Counted from the stretch's first letter, positions 23,614 to 34,368 are shown. The stretch: 64,000 nt of DNA from Heterohyrax brucei (GCA_028571685.1 CM053143.1:154560329-154624328); one strand, 5' to 3'. Program-made: numbers and translations. Notes: generated by a model from the sequence alone, not told the origin.

Positions 23614-24177
23614 GATGAAGACTGCCAATTAAGTTTGTGAACTCATCCTAATGAAAGTGCTACATACCTTGTTGCTGAATATCACTACAGTTGCCTTCAA
23701 AGTATTCCCCTTGAGAAACTATACACCGATGCCAAGACCTAGTCCATCCTTCAAAGCAATTTTGAAACTCTTTCTGGAATGGCTGTTGCTCATGGTAGCA
23801 TGGTGGCCAGCTCACGAACTTAATTGTATGGTTACCTGTGAGGGAGTTTTTAGCCAGTAAACAACTAACTGTATTAGAACATCCTCACTACTCACTGATA
23901 GGACCCCCAGTGACCTTTTTCTTTACCCAAAGATAAAGGAAATATTGAAAGGAAAACATTTGGATGACTTTCAGGACATCAAGGGTAATATGAAGACAGC
24001 TCTGATGGCCATTCCAGAAAAAGAGCTCCAATATTGCTTTGAAGTGTGGACCAGGTGTTGGCATCCGTGCATAGCTTCCCAAGGGGAGTACTTCAAAGAT
24101 GACTGTAGGGATATTCAGCAACGAGCTAGGCAGCACTTCTTCTAGGACAAGTTCATGAACTTAACTGTTAGTCCTCG
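23614..24177 (+). mobile_element. palindromic mariner-derived element, copy 3
   Basis: A 564-bp element ending at a TA (24178-24179). The short arm is on the left and the longer arm with the transposase 3' end is on the right. In plus frames it encodes broken remnants such as PKIKEILKGKHLDDFQDIKG. An internal copy of the terminal repeat (CGAACTTAATTGTATGG) lies near 23815. Confidence 0.8.
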
Positions 24178-24197
24178 TATATTCTTCATCCAGGTGT

Positions 24198-24393
24198 TCA
24201 CATTTTACCACCTCTCCTGCTGCTATTCTGCTCCAAGCCACCGTCATCTTTTGCCTGAATCACAGCAACAGCATCTAATGGTTTTCCCTGCTTCTTCTCT
24301 TGTTTGATCTGTGTGATTTCAACACAGCAGACAGAGGTTAACTTTACGAAGTAAATCAAATCATTTTCAAAACCTTCAAGTGGCTTCATACAA
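24198..24393 (+). repeat. L2-like fragment
   Basis: CTCCAAGCCACCGTCATCTT and CAAAACCTTCAAGTGGCTTC resemble the conserved L2 3' ORF region. It is heavily diverged. Confidence 0.5.
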
Positions 24394-24429
24394 CCAAGCC
24401 AGCCAAGTGCCTTTGAGTCAGATCCGATA
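24394..24429 (-). repeat. 36-bp AfroSINE 3' fragment
   Basis: Only AAGCCAGCCAAGTGCC and GAGTCAGATCC remain, abutting the next mariner element. Confidence 0.6.
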
Positions 24430-24969
24430 CAAGTACTGACAATTAAGTTCATGAACTTAATTGTTCTAAGTACTATATACCTCATTGCTGAATATCACTG
24501 TAGTTACCTTCAAAGAACTCCCCTTGGGAAGCTACGTACTGATGCTGGTGCCTAGTCCACCCCTCAACACAATTTGGAACTCTTTCTGGAATGGCCATTG
24601 TTTACGGTAGTAAGTTCGTGAACTTAACTGTATAATTGTCCATGAAGGAGTTTTTAGCCAGTAAACAAATAACTGTATTGGAATACCCTCTCTACTCACC
24701 TGATCTGGCCCCCAGTGACTTCTTTCTTTACCTGAATATAAAATACTGAGTGCAAGACATTTTGATGACATTCAGGATATTAGGAGTAATATGTCAACAG
24801 CTCTGATGGCCACTCAATAGAGTTTCAAAACTGCTTTGAAGGGTAGACTAGGTGCTAAAATTGGTGCATGGCTTCCCAAGGGGCGTACTTCAAAGGTGAC
24901 CATAATGACATTCATCGACAAGGTATATAGCACTTAGAACAATTAAATTCATGGACTTGTTGGACCTCA
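24430..24969 (+). mobile_element. palindromic mariner-derived element, copy 4
   Basis: 540 bp, bounded by TA at 24428-24429 and 24970-24971. Same short-arm/long-arm design as copy 3, only 250 bp away and in the same orientation. The transposase remnant is more decayed. Confidence 0.8.
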
Positions 24970-25074
24970 TATTCTGAAGGCATAGCTGATAGGCTGGATA
25001 TAGAATTTGAAAGAAAAAGATGCATCAAGATATGCAGGTAGAAGGATGAATCTGCCATATCTTAAGACAGGACA

Positions 25075-25220
25075 ACTGAGAGAAGCAGGTTTAGGCTGGG
25101 CAAGGTCCAGAGTTTGGCTTGGGACATATTAAATTCAAGTTGACCATCAGACATCCATAGAAAGATTTAAATAGGTAACTTGTTATAAAAATCTGAGGAA
25201 AGACAATAAGTCAGAGAGGG
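25075..25220 (+). repeat. ancient repeat, part 3
   Basis: TAAATTCAAGTTGACCATCAG and ACATCCATAG continue the same old element as 22795-23110. Confidence 0.35.
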
Positions 25221-25221
25221 A

Positions 25222-25396
25222 CAGGAAAACTGGATGAATGGAAACAGGGAAGCTGGGATGGAGAAGGGGAGAGTGCTGACACATCACAGGGTTGATGACC
25301 AAGGACACAAAACAATTCATGTGTTAACTGTTTAATGAGTAACTATTTTGCTCTGTAAGCTTCCACCTAAATCATAATTTTATAAAAAGACATAAG
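25222..25396 (+). mobile_element. L1 3' UTR end, strongly 5'-truncated
   Basis: GGGGAGAGTGCTGACACATC, TTAACTGTTTAATGAGTAAC and TTCCACCTAAATCATAAT match the last 170 bp of the plus-strand L1 3' ends at 48300-48440 and 57240-57373. Confidence 0.7.
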
Positions 25397-25423
25397 AACC
25401 TGGCTTTCCAGGAATAGACATAA

Positions 25424-25582
25424 GGTGTTGTTGTCAGGTGCTAATGAGTCAGTTCTGACTCATAGAGACCCTATAGGACAGAGTAGAAGTGCCCCATAGA
25501 GTTTTCAAGTGTCTGTTGGATTTGAACTGCCGACCTCTTGGTTAGCAGCTGTAGCACTTCACCACTATGCCACCAGTATGTC
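25424..25582 (-). repeat. AfroSINE type A with 9-bp target duplication
   Basis: TAGACATAA flanks it at 25415-25423 and 25583-25591. Confidence 0.9.
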
Positions 25583-25591
25583 TAGACATAA

Positions 25592-25890
25592 AGTAGACCT
25601 GTAAATTTCCATCTTTGTCCCTGCCCCATGAAGGGGCCCAAATGGTCTGAGCTACAGTGGGAAGGAAGCTCTTGTAAAGAGGTGGCAGGGACTTAACACC
25701 CTACCACAAGGATTCAAACGCTTCTTGCAAGGTAGGTTTTTTAGTACCGCAAACAGACTGAAACTTTAGATTCAGGGTCAACAAATTTAGAGACACTCGC
25801 CTACCTAATTCCAAAGGGAACAGAGCGAAAGACCAGAGCTTGGAGAATTTAGAGCCCTGGGAGCAAAGGAGTCTGTCCACCTTGAGATGC
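25592..25890. other. no recognisable feature
   Basis: Unassigned sequence ahead of the microsatellite. Confidence 0.4.
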
Positions 25891-25895
25891 CCACG

Positions 25896-25951
<56 letters not shown>

Positions 25952-25963
25952 CGCACATACACA
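25891..25963. repeat. (CA)n microsatellite
   Basis: About 70 bp of CA repeat with G interruptions at both ends. The cysteine/valine runs of overlapping minus-strand frames are translations of this tract. Confidence 0.97.
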
Positions 25964-26094
25964 AGCTGCTGATATACCCACCCAACTCTCAATAAGAGAA
26001 GAAATAATATTATGAAGGTGATTCTTTCCAAAGCTAGATGGTTAGAAACTAAACATGACTGCCCACTCTTCCCAGAGTTACCAAAAAATAAAAA

Positions 26095-26250
26095 AAAAGC
26101 CCATGTCCTTAAGTCAATTCCAACTCCTAGCAACCCTGTAGGACAGAGTGGAACTGCCCCATAGAGTTTCCAAGGAGTGCCTGGCAGATTCTAACTGTCA
26201 ACTTTTGGTTGGCAGATGTAGCACTTAACCACTATGCCACCAGGGTTTCC
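26095..26250 (-). repeat. AfroSINE type A
   Basis: Full-length inverted copy preceded by an A run at 26089-26097. Confidence 0.88.
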
Positions 26251-26803
26251 TTCCCAAGCATTACGACCAGTAAAAACGCACACACACACAAATACAAACC
26301 ATTCAGGCAAAAAACAATGAAAGCCGTCAGGGGTTGGGAAAAAGACTTAACATTTTTTCTGGCAGGAAAAAGAGTTCTAGAGGAACCGATAATCAGTGTT
26401 TGCATTTTCTTTCTCAAATTTGAACGTGCTTTATCTACAACTAATAATTTGGCACAAGTTGCTCTACAAACTGTTTCCCAGTCCCCCCAGTGGGGGCAGA
26501 GAGAGTTTGAAGAGTATATAAAACTAATGTTTGCTGGAAAGAAGTAGACATTTGAAAAGAAAGAAGAGGCCTGGCTTCATTAGCTGTGCAAAGAGGGCTC
26601 TGCTGGATTAAGATGTGGCTAGCCATCCACTGCACGTCACCCAGGCCCTGGGGCCACACAGTCAAAGAGGCTTTTATATCAAACACTGAAAGGCTCTGCT
26701 GTGACAGGCCTCCATTTAGGGCCAAAGACAGGCTGACAGAACTTCTTCCTCAAACTAGAATACGGAAGCTCCAGCCCTGCTCTCTGGAAAAACTCCTGCT
26801 TTG
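26251..26803. other. no recognisable feature
   Basis: A 112-codon plus frame at 26209-26547 starts inside the SINE and has no domain. Nothing else is assignable. Confidence 0.4.
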
Positions 26804-27016
26804 AGTAGCACACAGTTAAAGCACTTGGCTGCTATCCCAAAGATTTCGAGTTTGAGGCCACTGAAAGGTGCCTCACAAGAGAGGCCTGGCACTCTCCTGA
26901 AAAACCAGCCACTGAAGCCCTCACAGAGCACTGCTCTATTCAAACACACCCAGGGCTGCCAGAAGTAGGTACGGACTTGACAGCGACTATTTTTGTTTGG
27001 TTTGTTGGTTTGGGTT
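26804..27016 (+). repeat. AfroSINE type C
   Basis: The middle CACAAGAGAGGCCTGGC and 3' end CGGACTTGACAGCGACT are visible, with a GT-rich tail. Confidence 0.78.
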
Positions 27017-27045
27017 ACAGTGGAAAAATGGGCATTAGAACTCTG

Positions 27046-27244
27046 ACAAGGAGCCCCAGCGGCACAGTGGTTGCACACTCTACTGCTAACCAAAAGGTCA
27101 GTGGTTCAAACCCACCAGCCACTCTAAGGAAAAAAGATGTAGCAGTCTGCTTCTGTAAAGATTACAGCCTTGGAAACCCTGTGGAACATGTTCACTCCGT
27201 CCTATAGGAGTCAAAACTAAGTCTACAGTGGCAGGTTTGGGTTT
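27046..27244 (+). repeat. AfroSINE type B
   Basis: Full length, with AAGATGTAGCAGTCTGCTTC and GTAAAGATTACAGCC. Confidence 0.85.
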
Positions 27245-27905
27245 AGAACTCCAGGATAAATGCAGGGCACCCAGATAAATACATCTAATGTTAATACAAG
27301 GCACAGGTGCTATGGGCCACTCGGGTTAATTCTGAAAGAAGACAAATGTAATCATGCCACCAGTCACCCTTACAATAAGCTCAGTTCTTAGATTTTCTTG
27401 AGAACCGTAATAAAAGGAGAGCAGCCCCATACTGAGCTCTGAGTAGTTTTTTAATCAGAGAAAATTGCCAGCCATGCATTTAACACTGGCAATTAAGGTT
27501 TGTGAGCTAAATGAATTCACCGGCCCAGTGTCTTTCCACAAACTCTATATTTAATATTGCCATCAATTGGAACTGCATTGCACAAAGGCAGTTGAGTTGT
27601 CACTGCTGCAGAGACAGTTCACATTGCACTTGGCAGGCCAAGGCAAGGCACCTTGGCAAGGCCACAAATTCCAACTGTAATTCCTTCAGTCCGCCCTCAG
27701 GGTCTCATTCTCTAGAGGAGGGGCTGGCCGCAGGACTGCCCCTCGGTGACTGATTTATTAGACCCAATACCTTATACACAGTCTTACAGGGTATTGTACC
27801 AGGAAGAGAGGGTGGTGCCATGGAAGTGAACCAAGTCACAAGGGTTTTGACGTTTTCTATTAACCTTGTAAATCTCTGCCCAGACACCTGCTACTATTAT
27901 TACTA
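27245..27905. other. no recognisable feature
   Basis: Unassigned. Short frames show no domain. Confidence 0.4.
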
Positions 27906-27956
27906 TCACTGTCACTGTCACTGTCCCTGTCACTGTCACTGTCACTGTCACTGTCG
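27906..27956. repeat. (TCACTG)n hexanucleotide repeat
   Basis: Eight to nine near-perfect hexamer units, one with CCCTGT. Confidence 0.95.
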
Positions 27957-28323
27957 CTTTGCTTTCATTATTTTGGAGTTTGTGTGATGAAAGTTAAGAA
28001 ACACTGCTCTGGAGTATAGAACTGGGCAAGAAAAAAGAATTGTTGCTTTTGTTTTGTATTTTTGCTTTTCTAAGCTGTCTTCTCCAAAACTTGAAAATCA
28101 CCTTTGTCCTCTCAGCCTCAAAACAAACGGGAAGGATCATCTTAAAAAAAATTTGAAAAGGCAGAGCGAGGCGACCACCTCCGGGAATGGCTGGGCCTGC
28201 TGCGCTGAACATACGCTGAGTAAATGCCTGTGTCTATAAGCACAAAGTCTGGTCACGTCTTCAGGGCCCTGAGGGAACATTCTAACCGTTGGCTCAAAAA
28301 TCTCATTTCCAAAGGAGTAGTCT
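27957..28323. other. no recognisable feature
   Basis: Unassigned. Confidence 0.4.
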
Positions 28324-28492
28324 ACGACCTGGTCATTGCCGTTGAGTCAATCCCAGCCCCTGGCAGCTCCGTGTGTGCAGATTAAACTGCTCCACAGTTT
28401 TCAAGGCTGTGACCTGCGTAAGCTCCTGTGGGTGAGTTAGAACTGCCAGCCTTTTGGGTGGTAGTCGAGTACTTAACTGTTTGTACCACCGC
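28324..28492 (-). repeat. AfroSINE, type C-like
   Basis: It runs from the diverged 3' block CATTGCCGTTGAGTCAATCC to the inverted head TTAACTGTTTGTACCACC. Confidence 0.7.
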
Positions 28493-28693
28493 TATTGGGT
28501 CTTACCTTTCTGGTTGTATCTCCCGCTACATCTTCTTCCCTCAGTTTTTCAACACTACCTACCCACATACATAATCACTCACCGCCCACCCTGCTTCTCT
28601 GCTCTTCGTATTCCTATTCCTGTCCATCAGCAAACACTCTCTCAAACACATGTGCAAGCACACACACACACACACAAGCACGCGCACATTATA

Positions 28694-28916
28694 TCGAGCA
28701 TTTACTGAAAACCTTCTCTGTGCCAGACAGTGAGGTAAACATCATCTCACAAAACACCGCCAAGACTTCCCTGGGGAGGTATTAGGTCATATCCCCACAT
28801 TGCAGATGAAGAAACAGAGCCATAGAGACCTTTAGTGATGCCCCTGAGGTCACGAAGCTGGTGAGGGTTATAGCGATGAAGCTACAACTCAGGTCTCCTA
28901 ACTCCTGAGTAAAACT
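28694..28916 (-). repeat. MIR, near full length
   Basis: GAGCATTTACTGAAAACC, CCCACATTGCAGATGAAG and AGGTCACGAAGCTGGTGAG fall in inverted MIR order. A short CA/CACG tract lies just upstream, at about 28655-28690. Confidence 0.8.
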
Positions 28917-29174
28917 ACTATCCTCTGCTCCCTCCTCCAACTTCCACATATCTGTATTCAAAATAGTGTTTTATTTATCTATGTTTATAAATTCACCACC
29001 TATAATGGCTGTCCAGATGCCTCCCATTCAAATTCACCATTGTCTCTCCTCATACCCTTTGGATTTAAATTTAACCTCTAGTGTAACATTTAACAAAATC
29101 AGTTTTATGTCAAAATTAATGTTCAGAGAGCTTCCCTAAGGACACTGAGCATAGACTACAGCAGATACATTTAT
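28917..29174. other. no recognisable feature
   Basis: AT-rich, unassigned. Confidence 0.35.
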
Positions 29175-29231
29175 AAGCCAGCCAAGTGCCGTCGAGTCGG
29201 ATCCAACTCATGGTGACCCTAGGGGCCAGGG
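29175..29231 (-). repeat. AfroSINE 3' fragment
   Basis: AAGCCAGCCAAGTGCCGTCG and GAGTCGGATCC are the 3' end of the GGCACTTGGCTGG-tailed variant. Confidence 0.75.
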
Positions 29232-29233
29232 TA

Positions 29234-29787
29234 TGAGGACTGCGAACTAAGTTCACAAACTCATCTAGAAAAGGTGCTACATACCTCATTGCTGAAGATC
29301 ATCACAGTCACCTTCGAAGTACTCCTGCTGGGAAGCTATGCACTGATACCAACACCTGGTCCACCCTTCAAAGCAATATTGGAACTCTTTTTCTGGAATT
29401 GCCATCAGAGATGTAGTTGTATTACCCTTGATGTCCTGAATGTCATTAAGATGTCTTTCTTTCAATATTTCCTTTCATCTCTGGGTAAAGAAAAAAGTCA
29501 CTGGGGGCCAGAAGAGGTGAGTAGGGAGGGTGTTCCAATACAGTTATTTGTTTACAGGCTAAAAACTCCCTCACAGACAACTGTACAAGTAAGTTTTTGA
29601 AACTGCCACCATGCCATGCGGAATGGCCATTCTAGAAAGAATTCCAAAGTTGCTTTGAAGGGTAGACTAAGCGCTGGCATTAGTGCATAGCTTCCCAAGG
29701 GGAGTACTTTGAAGGTGACCATGGTGATACTCAGCAATGATGTATCTAGTGCTTAGAACAATTAAGTTCACTGACTTGTCAGACCCA
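29234..29787 (-). mobile_element. palindromic mariner-derived element, copy 5
   Basis: 554 bp between TAs at 29232-29233 and 29788-29789. The long arm is on the left (inverted transposase 3' end). The right arm has TGCATAGCTTCCCAAGGGG in the opposite orientation. The minus-strand remnant near 29500-29550 retains the LAPSDFFL-type region in decayed form. Confidence 0.8.
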
Positions 29788-29842
29788 TATGTCCCCCAGA
29801 ATGTGGGAGAAAGATTGGCAATCATCTGTACAGATGACAGTC

Positions 29843-29920
29843 AAGAAAAGCCTCTGGGGCAGTCACACTGGGTCATATGGGGTCACTATGAGTCAGAATT
29901 AGCTTAGACAGCATCAGAGA
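29843..29920 (+). repeat. AfroSINE 3' fragment
   Basis: ATATGGGGTCACTATGAGTC with AGAATTAGCTTAGACAGC is the SINE 3' block. Confidence 0.65.
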
Positions 29921-30337
29921 AAATTGAGAAAAACTCAGTCCACACTGCTTTTTGTTTTAGATCTTTCCCATTACTGTTGAGCAAGAGCCAGAACAGCTGG
30001 TGATCACCACCCTGATCAGTTCTGCTCAATTTGGAACAAAGCAGAGATGGCTGGGAGAAATTCTAGGGGTCGAACAGCCTTATATGGAGTTTGAAGGGGA
30101 ACTCCAGGAAGTCTCCATTTCTTCATCTTATCTATCCACCTCAACTCTTCTTTTTGGTGTTGTTTTGGTAATCCAGAACATCAGCAAATACATTTCACGA
30201 AGTCACTTCCATCAGTGACTAGACCTAGCCTATGAACAATGAACACACACAGCTAACTTATCCAACCAAACTCACAGAACAACTTAAAAATGGAACACTG
30301 AAAAAGCAAGCAAATAAATGTTACATGTATACATAAA
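29921..30337. other. no recognisable feature
   Basis: Unassigned. Confidence 0.4.
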
Positions 30338-30532
30338 AATAAATCTGTTGCCACCAAGTTGATTCTAACTCGTAGCAATCCTATAAGACAGAGTAGAATT
30401 GCTTCATGGGATATCGAAGGCTATAAATCTTTATGGAAGGCAACTGCCTCATCTTTATCATGCCAAGGGGCTGGTGGGTTCAAACTGCCAACCTTTCAGT
30501 TCACAAACAAGCACAGAACCACTGTGCTGTGT
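30338..30532 (-). repeat. AfroSINE type B
   Basis: Inverted, with the middle GAAGGCTATAAATCTTTATGG and GGCTGGTGGGTTCAAACTGCC. It lies directly against the RTE tail. Confidence 0.82.
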
Positions 30533-30668
30533 TACTGTTGTTGTTAGGTGCCGTTGAGTCAGTTCCGACTCACAGTGACCCTGTGCACAATAGAATGAAA
30601 CCACTGCCTGGTCCTCTACCATGCCCTCAATTGTTTTTATGCTTAAGCCCATTTTTGTACCCACTGTG

Positions 30669-31555
30669 TCAATCCATCTTGTTGAGGGTCTTCCTCTTCT
30701 CCACTGATCCTCTACCTAGTGTGAGGTCCTTCTCCAGGGATTGATCCCTCCTGAGAACATGTCCAAAGTATGTAAGATGCAGTCTCGCCGCCCTTGCTTC
30801 CAGTGGGCACTCTGGTTGTACTTCCTCCAGAACAGATCTATAGGTTCTTTCGGCAGTCCATGGCATATTCAACAGCCTTTTCCAACACCACAATTCAAAT
30901 GAACCAATTTTTCTTCTGTTTTCACTCATTGTTCAGCTTTTGCATGTATATGATGCAATTGAAAACACCATGACTTGGATCACTTGCTCTTTAGTCTTCA
31001 GGTGACATCTTTATTTGCCATACTTTGAAGACGTCTTGTGCAGCAGGTTTTCCCAATGCAATATGTCTATCAATTTCTTGACTGCTGCTCCCATGGAAGT
31101 AGATTGTGGAATCAAGTAAAATGAAATCCTTGACAACCTCGATCTTTTCTCCATTTATCATAATGTTGCTTACTGGTCCATTTGTGAGGATTTTATTTGA
31201 GGTTGCAGTGAAATCCATACTGAAAGCCATGGTCTTTGATCTTTATAAGTAAGTGTTTCAAATCCTCTTCAGCAAGCAATGCTGTGTCATCCACATAATG
31301 CAAGTTGTTAGTGAGTCTTCCCCTAATCCTGATGTTTCTTTCTTCTTTATGTAGTCCAGCTTCTCAGATTATTTGCTCAGCATACAGATTGAAAAGGTAT
31401 GGTGAAAGGATATAACCCTGACACACACCTTTCCTGATTGTAAACCACGCAGTGTTCCCTTGTTCTATTGCATAACTGCCTCTTGATCCAGGTACAGATT
31501 CCTCACGAGCACAATTAAGTGTTCTGGAATTCCCTTTCTCTGCAGTGTTATCCAC
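30669..31555 (-). pseudogene. RTE ORF, reverse transcriptase C-terminal half
   Basis: The frames at 31364-31555, 30991-31230 and 30669-30929 together cover the RT palm to the C-terminus. Visible blocks are ILSPYLFNLYAEQII (RT block B'/C region), a YVDD catalytic box on the minus strand around 31285-31305 (the usual RTE box is YADD), INGEKIEVVKDFILL, HIALGKPAAQD, and the C-terminal FELWCWKR ... YFGHVLRRDQSLEKD motif. The three pieces lie in different frames or are separated by stops, so no protein is made. The N-terminal RT part lies beyond the mariner insertion. Confidence 0.85.
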
Positions 31556-31937
31556 AATTTGTTATGACCCGTACAGTCAAATGCCTCTGTGTAGTCAATG
31601 AAACACAGGGAAACATCCTTCAGCTATTCTCTGCTTTCAGCCAAGATCCATCTGACATCGGCAATGATATCCTTGGTTCCACGTCCTCTTCTGAATCTGG
31701 CTTGAATTTCTAGAAGTTCCCTGTCAATATACTGTTGCAGTTACTTTTGAATGATCTTTAGCAAAATTTTATTTGCATGTTATATCAATGATACTAATTT
31801 CTGCATTTGGTTGGGTCACCTTTCTTGGGAATAGGCATAAATACGGATCTCTTCCAGTTGGTTGGCCAGGTAGCTGTCTTCCAAATTTTGGGGCATAGAC
31901 GAGTGAGCATCCATTCATTGAAACATCTCAACTGATA

Positions 31938-32499
31938 CGAGGTCTGACAATTAAGTCTGTGAACTTAATTGTTCTAAGTGCTACATGCCCCATTGCTGAA
32001 TATCACTACGGTTACCTTTGAAGTACTCTCCTTGGGAAGCTATCAGCTGACATCAGTACCTAGTTCACCCTTGAAAGCAATTTTGGAACTCTTTCTGGAG
32101 TAGCTATTGCACACGGTGGCAAGGTGGCAAGTTCATGAACTTAATTGTACAGTTGTCTGTGAGAGAGTTTTTAGCCAGTTAACAAATAACCGTATTGGAA
32201 CACCCTCCCTACTCACCTCTTCTGGTCCCCAGTGACTTTTTTCTTTACCCAAAGATAAAGGAAATATTGAAAGGAAGACACTTTGATGACATTCAGGACA
32301 TCAAGGGTAATCTGAAGACAGCTTTGATAGCCATTCCAGAAAAAGAGTTCCAAAACTGTTTTGAAGAATGGACTAAGCACCGGCATCAGTGCATAGTTTC
32401 CCAAGAGGAGTACTTCAAAGACGACTGCAGTGATGTTCAGCAAAGAGGTGTGTAGCACTTTTTCCAAGATGAGTTTGTGAACTTAATTTTCAGTTCTTG
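31938..32499 (+). mobile_element. palindromic mariner-derived element, copy 6, inside RTE
   Basis: 562 bp, with TA at 31936-31937 and again at 32500-32501. Removing the element and one TA restores RTE sequence (ACTGATA | TTCCATCAATTTC). The termini are CGAGGTCTGACAATTAAG and the inverted CTTAATTTTCAGTTCTTG. This is the best-preserved copy. Confidence 0.9.
32195..32455 (+). pseudogene. mariner transposase C-terminal remnant
   Basis: An 86-codon open stretch begins with HPPYSPLLVPSDFFL, the mariner signature that contains the third catalytic Asp of the DD34D triad. It continues through KEILKGRHFDDIQDIKGN and AIPEKEF to the usual C-terminus. The N-terminal DNA-binding region and the first two catalytic Asp residues are absent. 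It therefore cannot transpose itself and must have been moved by a full-length relative. Confidence 0.85.
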
Positions 32500-33125
32500 T
32501 ATTCCATCAATTTCTGAAGCCTTGTTTTTCACCAGGGCCTTCACTGAAGCTTCGACTTCTTCCTTCAGTACTGTTGGTTCCTGATAATATGTTACCTCTC
32601 AAAATTTTTGAATACTGACCAACCATTTTTGACATCATGACTCTCTGGATTCCTTCCATCTTCTTTCGATGCTTTCTGAGTCATTTGAGATTTTCTCTAT
32701 AGAATACTTCACTATTGCAACCCAAAGCTTGAATTTTTTCTTGACTACATTAAATCTATTCTTGAGATGGTCTCTAAATTTAAGTGGAATACACTCAAGG
32801 TTGTGTTTTGGCTCTTGTGGATTTACTCTAATTATCTTCAGTTTCAGCTTGAACTTGCATATGGGCAATTGATGGTCTATCCTGCAGTCAACACTTGGTC
32901 TTGTTCTGACTGATGACATTGAGTTTGTCTACCTGTCTTTCCACAGATATAGTCGATTTGATTCCCATATCTTCCACCTGACAAGGTCCATGTTTATAAT
33001 CACCCTTCGTGTTGGCAGTAAAAAAAAAAAAAGGTATTTACAGTGAAGAAGTTGTTGGTCTTGCAAAATTCTATCATGCAATCTCTAGCATCATTTCTAT
33101 CACCAAGGCCATATTTTCAAACTAC

Positions 33126-33602
33126 CTATCCTACTTCTTTGATTCCAGCTTTTGAATTCCAATCACCAGTAATTATCAATGCATCCTCATGGCATGTTCG
33201 ATCAATTTTGGACTGCAGAAACTCATAAAAATCTTTAATTTCTTCATCTTTGGCTTCAGTGATCGGTAAGTAAATTTGAATAATAGTCATATTAACTGGT
33301 ATTCCTTCTAGCAGTATGGATACCATCCTTTCACTGACAACACTGTACTTCAAGACAGATCTTGAAATGATCTTTTTGATGATAAGTGCAATATTGTTCC
33401 TGTTTAAGCGGTCATTCCCAGCATAGTAGACTATATGATTGTCTGATTTGAAATGGTCAGTACTAGTCCATTTCAGCTCACTAATGCCTAGTATGCTGAT
33501 GTTTATACATTTCATTTCACTTCTGACTATTTCCAATTTTCTACACTCATACTTCATTTTGATTATTAGTGGATGTGTGAAGTTCATCTCCTTTTGAGTC
33601 AT
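33126..33602 (-). pseudogene. RTE ORF, endonuclease domain
   Basis: A 158-codon uninterrupted stretch of the APE-type endonuclease that nicks target DNA in RTE retrotransposition. Visible positions within it are Glu42 in ISELKWT, the Tyr111-Leu-Pro segment (usually YAP), and GDWN at 146-149 (the GDFN-like catalytic motif). The distal SDH-type motif would fall in 32920-33126, which is frame-broken. It is the longest open piece of any RTE in the window, but it is a fragment of a dead element. Confidence 0.85.
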
Positions 33603-33948
33603 ACCACATCGCCAAAGGAAAGTCCCAGAAGTGTAACTCCATCCAAGTCACTAAGGTCAGCTCTACTTCGAGAAGGCAGCTCTTCCCCAGTCACCTTTTG
33701 TGTGCCTTCCAACATAGGGGGTTTCATTTTCTGGCACTATGTCTGACAGTGTTTCACTATTATTCATAAGTTTTTCACTGACTAATTCTTTTCAGAAGTT
33801 TGTCATAGCCTGGAAGATCAGCTGAAACTTGTCCACCATGGGTGAGCCTGCTGGTATCTGAATACTGGTGGCATAGCTTCCAGCATCATGGCAACATGCA
33901 AGCCTTCACAATACAGTAAACTGACACACATACATACATATATATATA

Positions 33949-34109
33949 AACCCATCGACTGCCGTCAAGTCAATTCTGACCCATAGCGACCCTATAGAAC
34001 AGAGTAGAACTGCTTCACAGAGTTTCCAAGGAGTACCTGGTAGATTCAAACTGCTGATCTTTCGGTTAGCAGACATAGCACTTAGCCATTATGTCACCAG
34101 GGTTTCCTA
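33949..34109 (-). repeat. AfroSINE type A
   Basis: Full-length inverted copy. AT-rich tracts (ATATATATA) lie on both sides and may include the target duplication. Confidence 0.88.
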
Positions 34110-34232
34110 CAAATATATATGTACATCAATAAATGTATCTTATAAAGGCTAGAAAGCAAAATAGACAAAAAAGCAGCAGATACTTATACCAAGAGGCTGT
34201 ATACCATAAGGTTAGAAGTATAGGTTTATTGG

Positions 34233-34357
34233 GAGCCCTGGTGGCACGTGACTAGCAGTTCAAATTCACCAGACCCTCCTTGAAAACCCTGTGGGACAAT
34301 CGTACTCTCTTCTATGGGATCACTATGAGTCAGTCTCGACAGCAACAGGTTTTGTAC
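34233..34357 (+). repeat. AfroSINE type A, internally shortened, with target duplication
   Basis: AGGTTTATTGG (34222-34232) and AGGTTTGTTGG (34358-34368) flank it. The head lacks the TTAAG segment. Confidence 0.85.
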
Positions 34358-34368
34358 AGGTTTGTTGG

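Larger units (their letters stand above)
30536..33925 (-). mobile_element. RTE (Bov-B-like) LINE, near full length, decayed
   Basis: The element reads right to left: 5' region (33600-33925, GGTATCTGAATACTGGTGGC inverted), endonuclease, reverse transcriptase, C-terminal domain, and a 3' tail of TTGTTGTTAGGTGCCG at 30536-30560. A mariner element of 562 bp interrupts it at 31938-32499. Net length is about 2.8 kb, shorter than the roughly 3.2 kb of intact RTEs. Internal stops and frameshifts break the single ORF into at least five pieces. Confidence 0.88.

Noticed and set aside
25701-26133. Two 94-codon minus-strand ORFs with Cys/Val runs
   Set aside because: The runs are translations of the (CA)n microsatellite.
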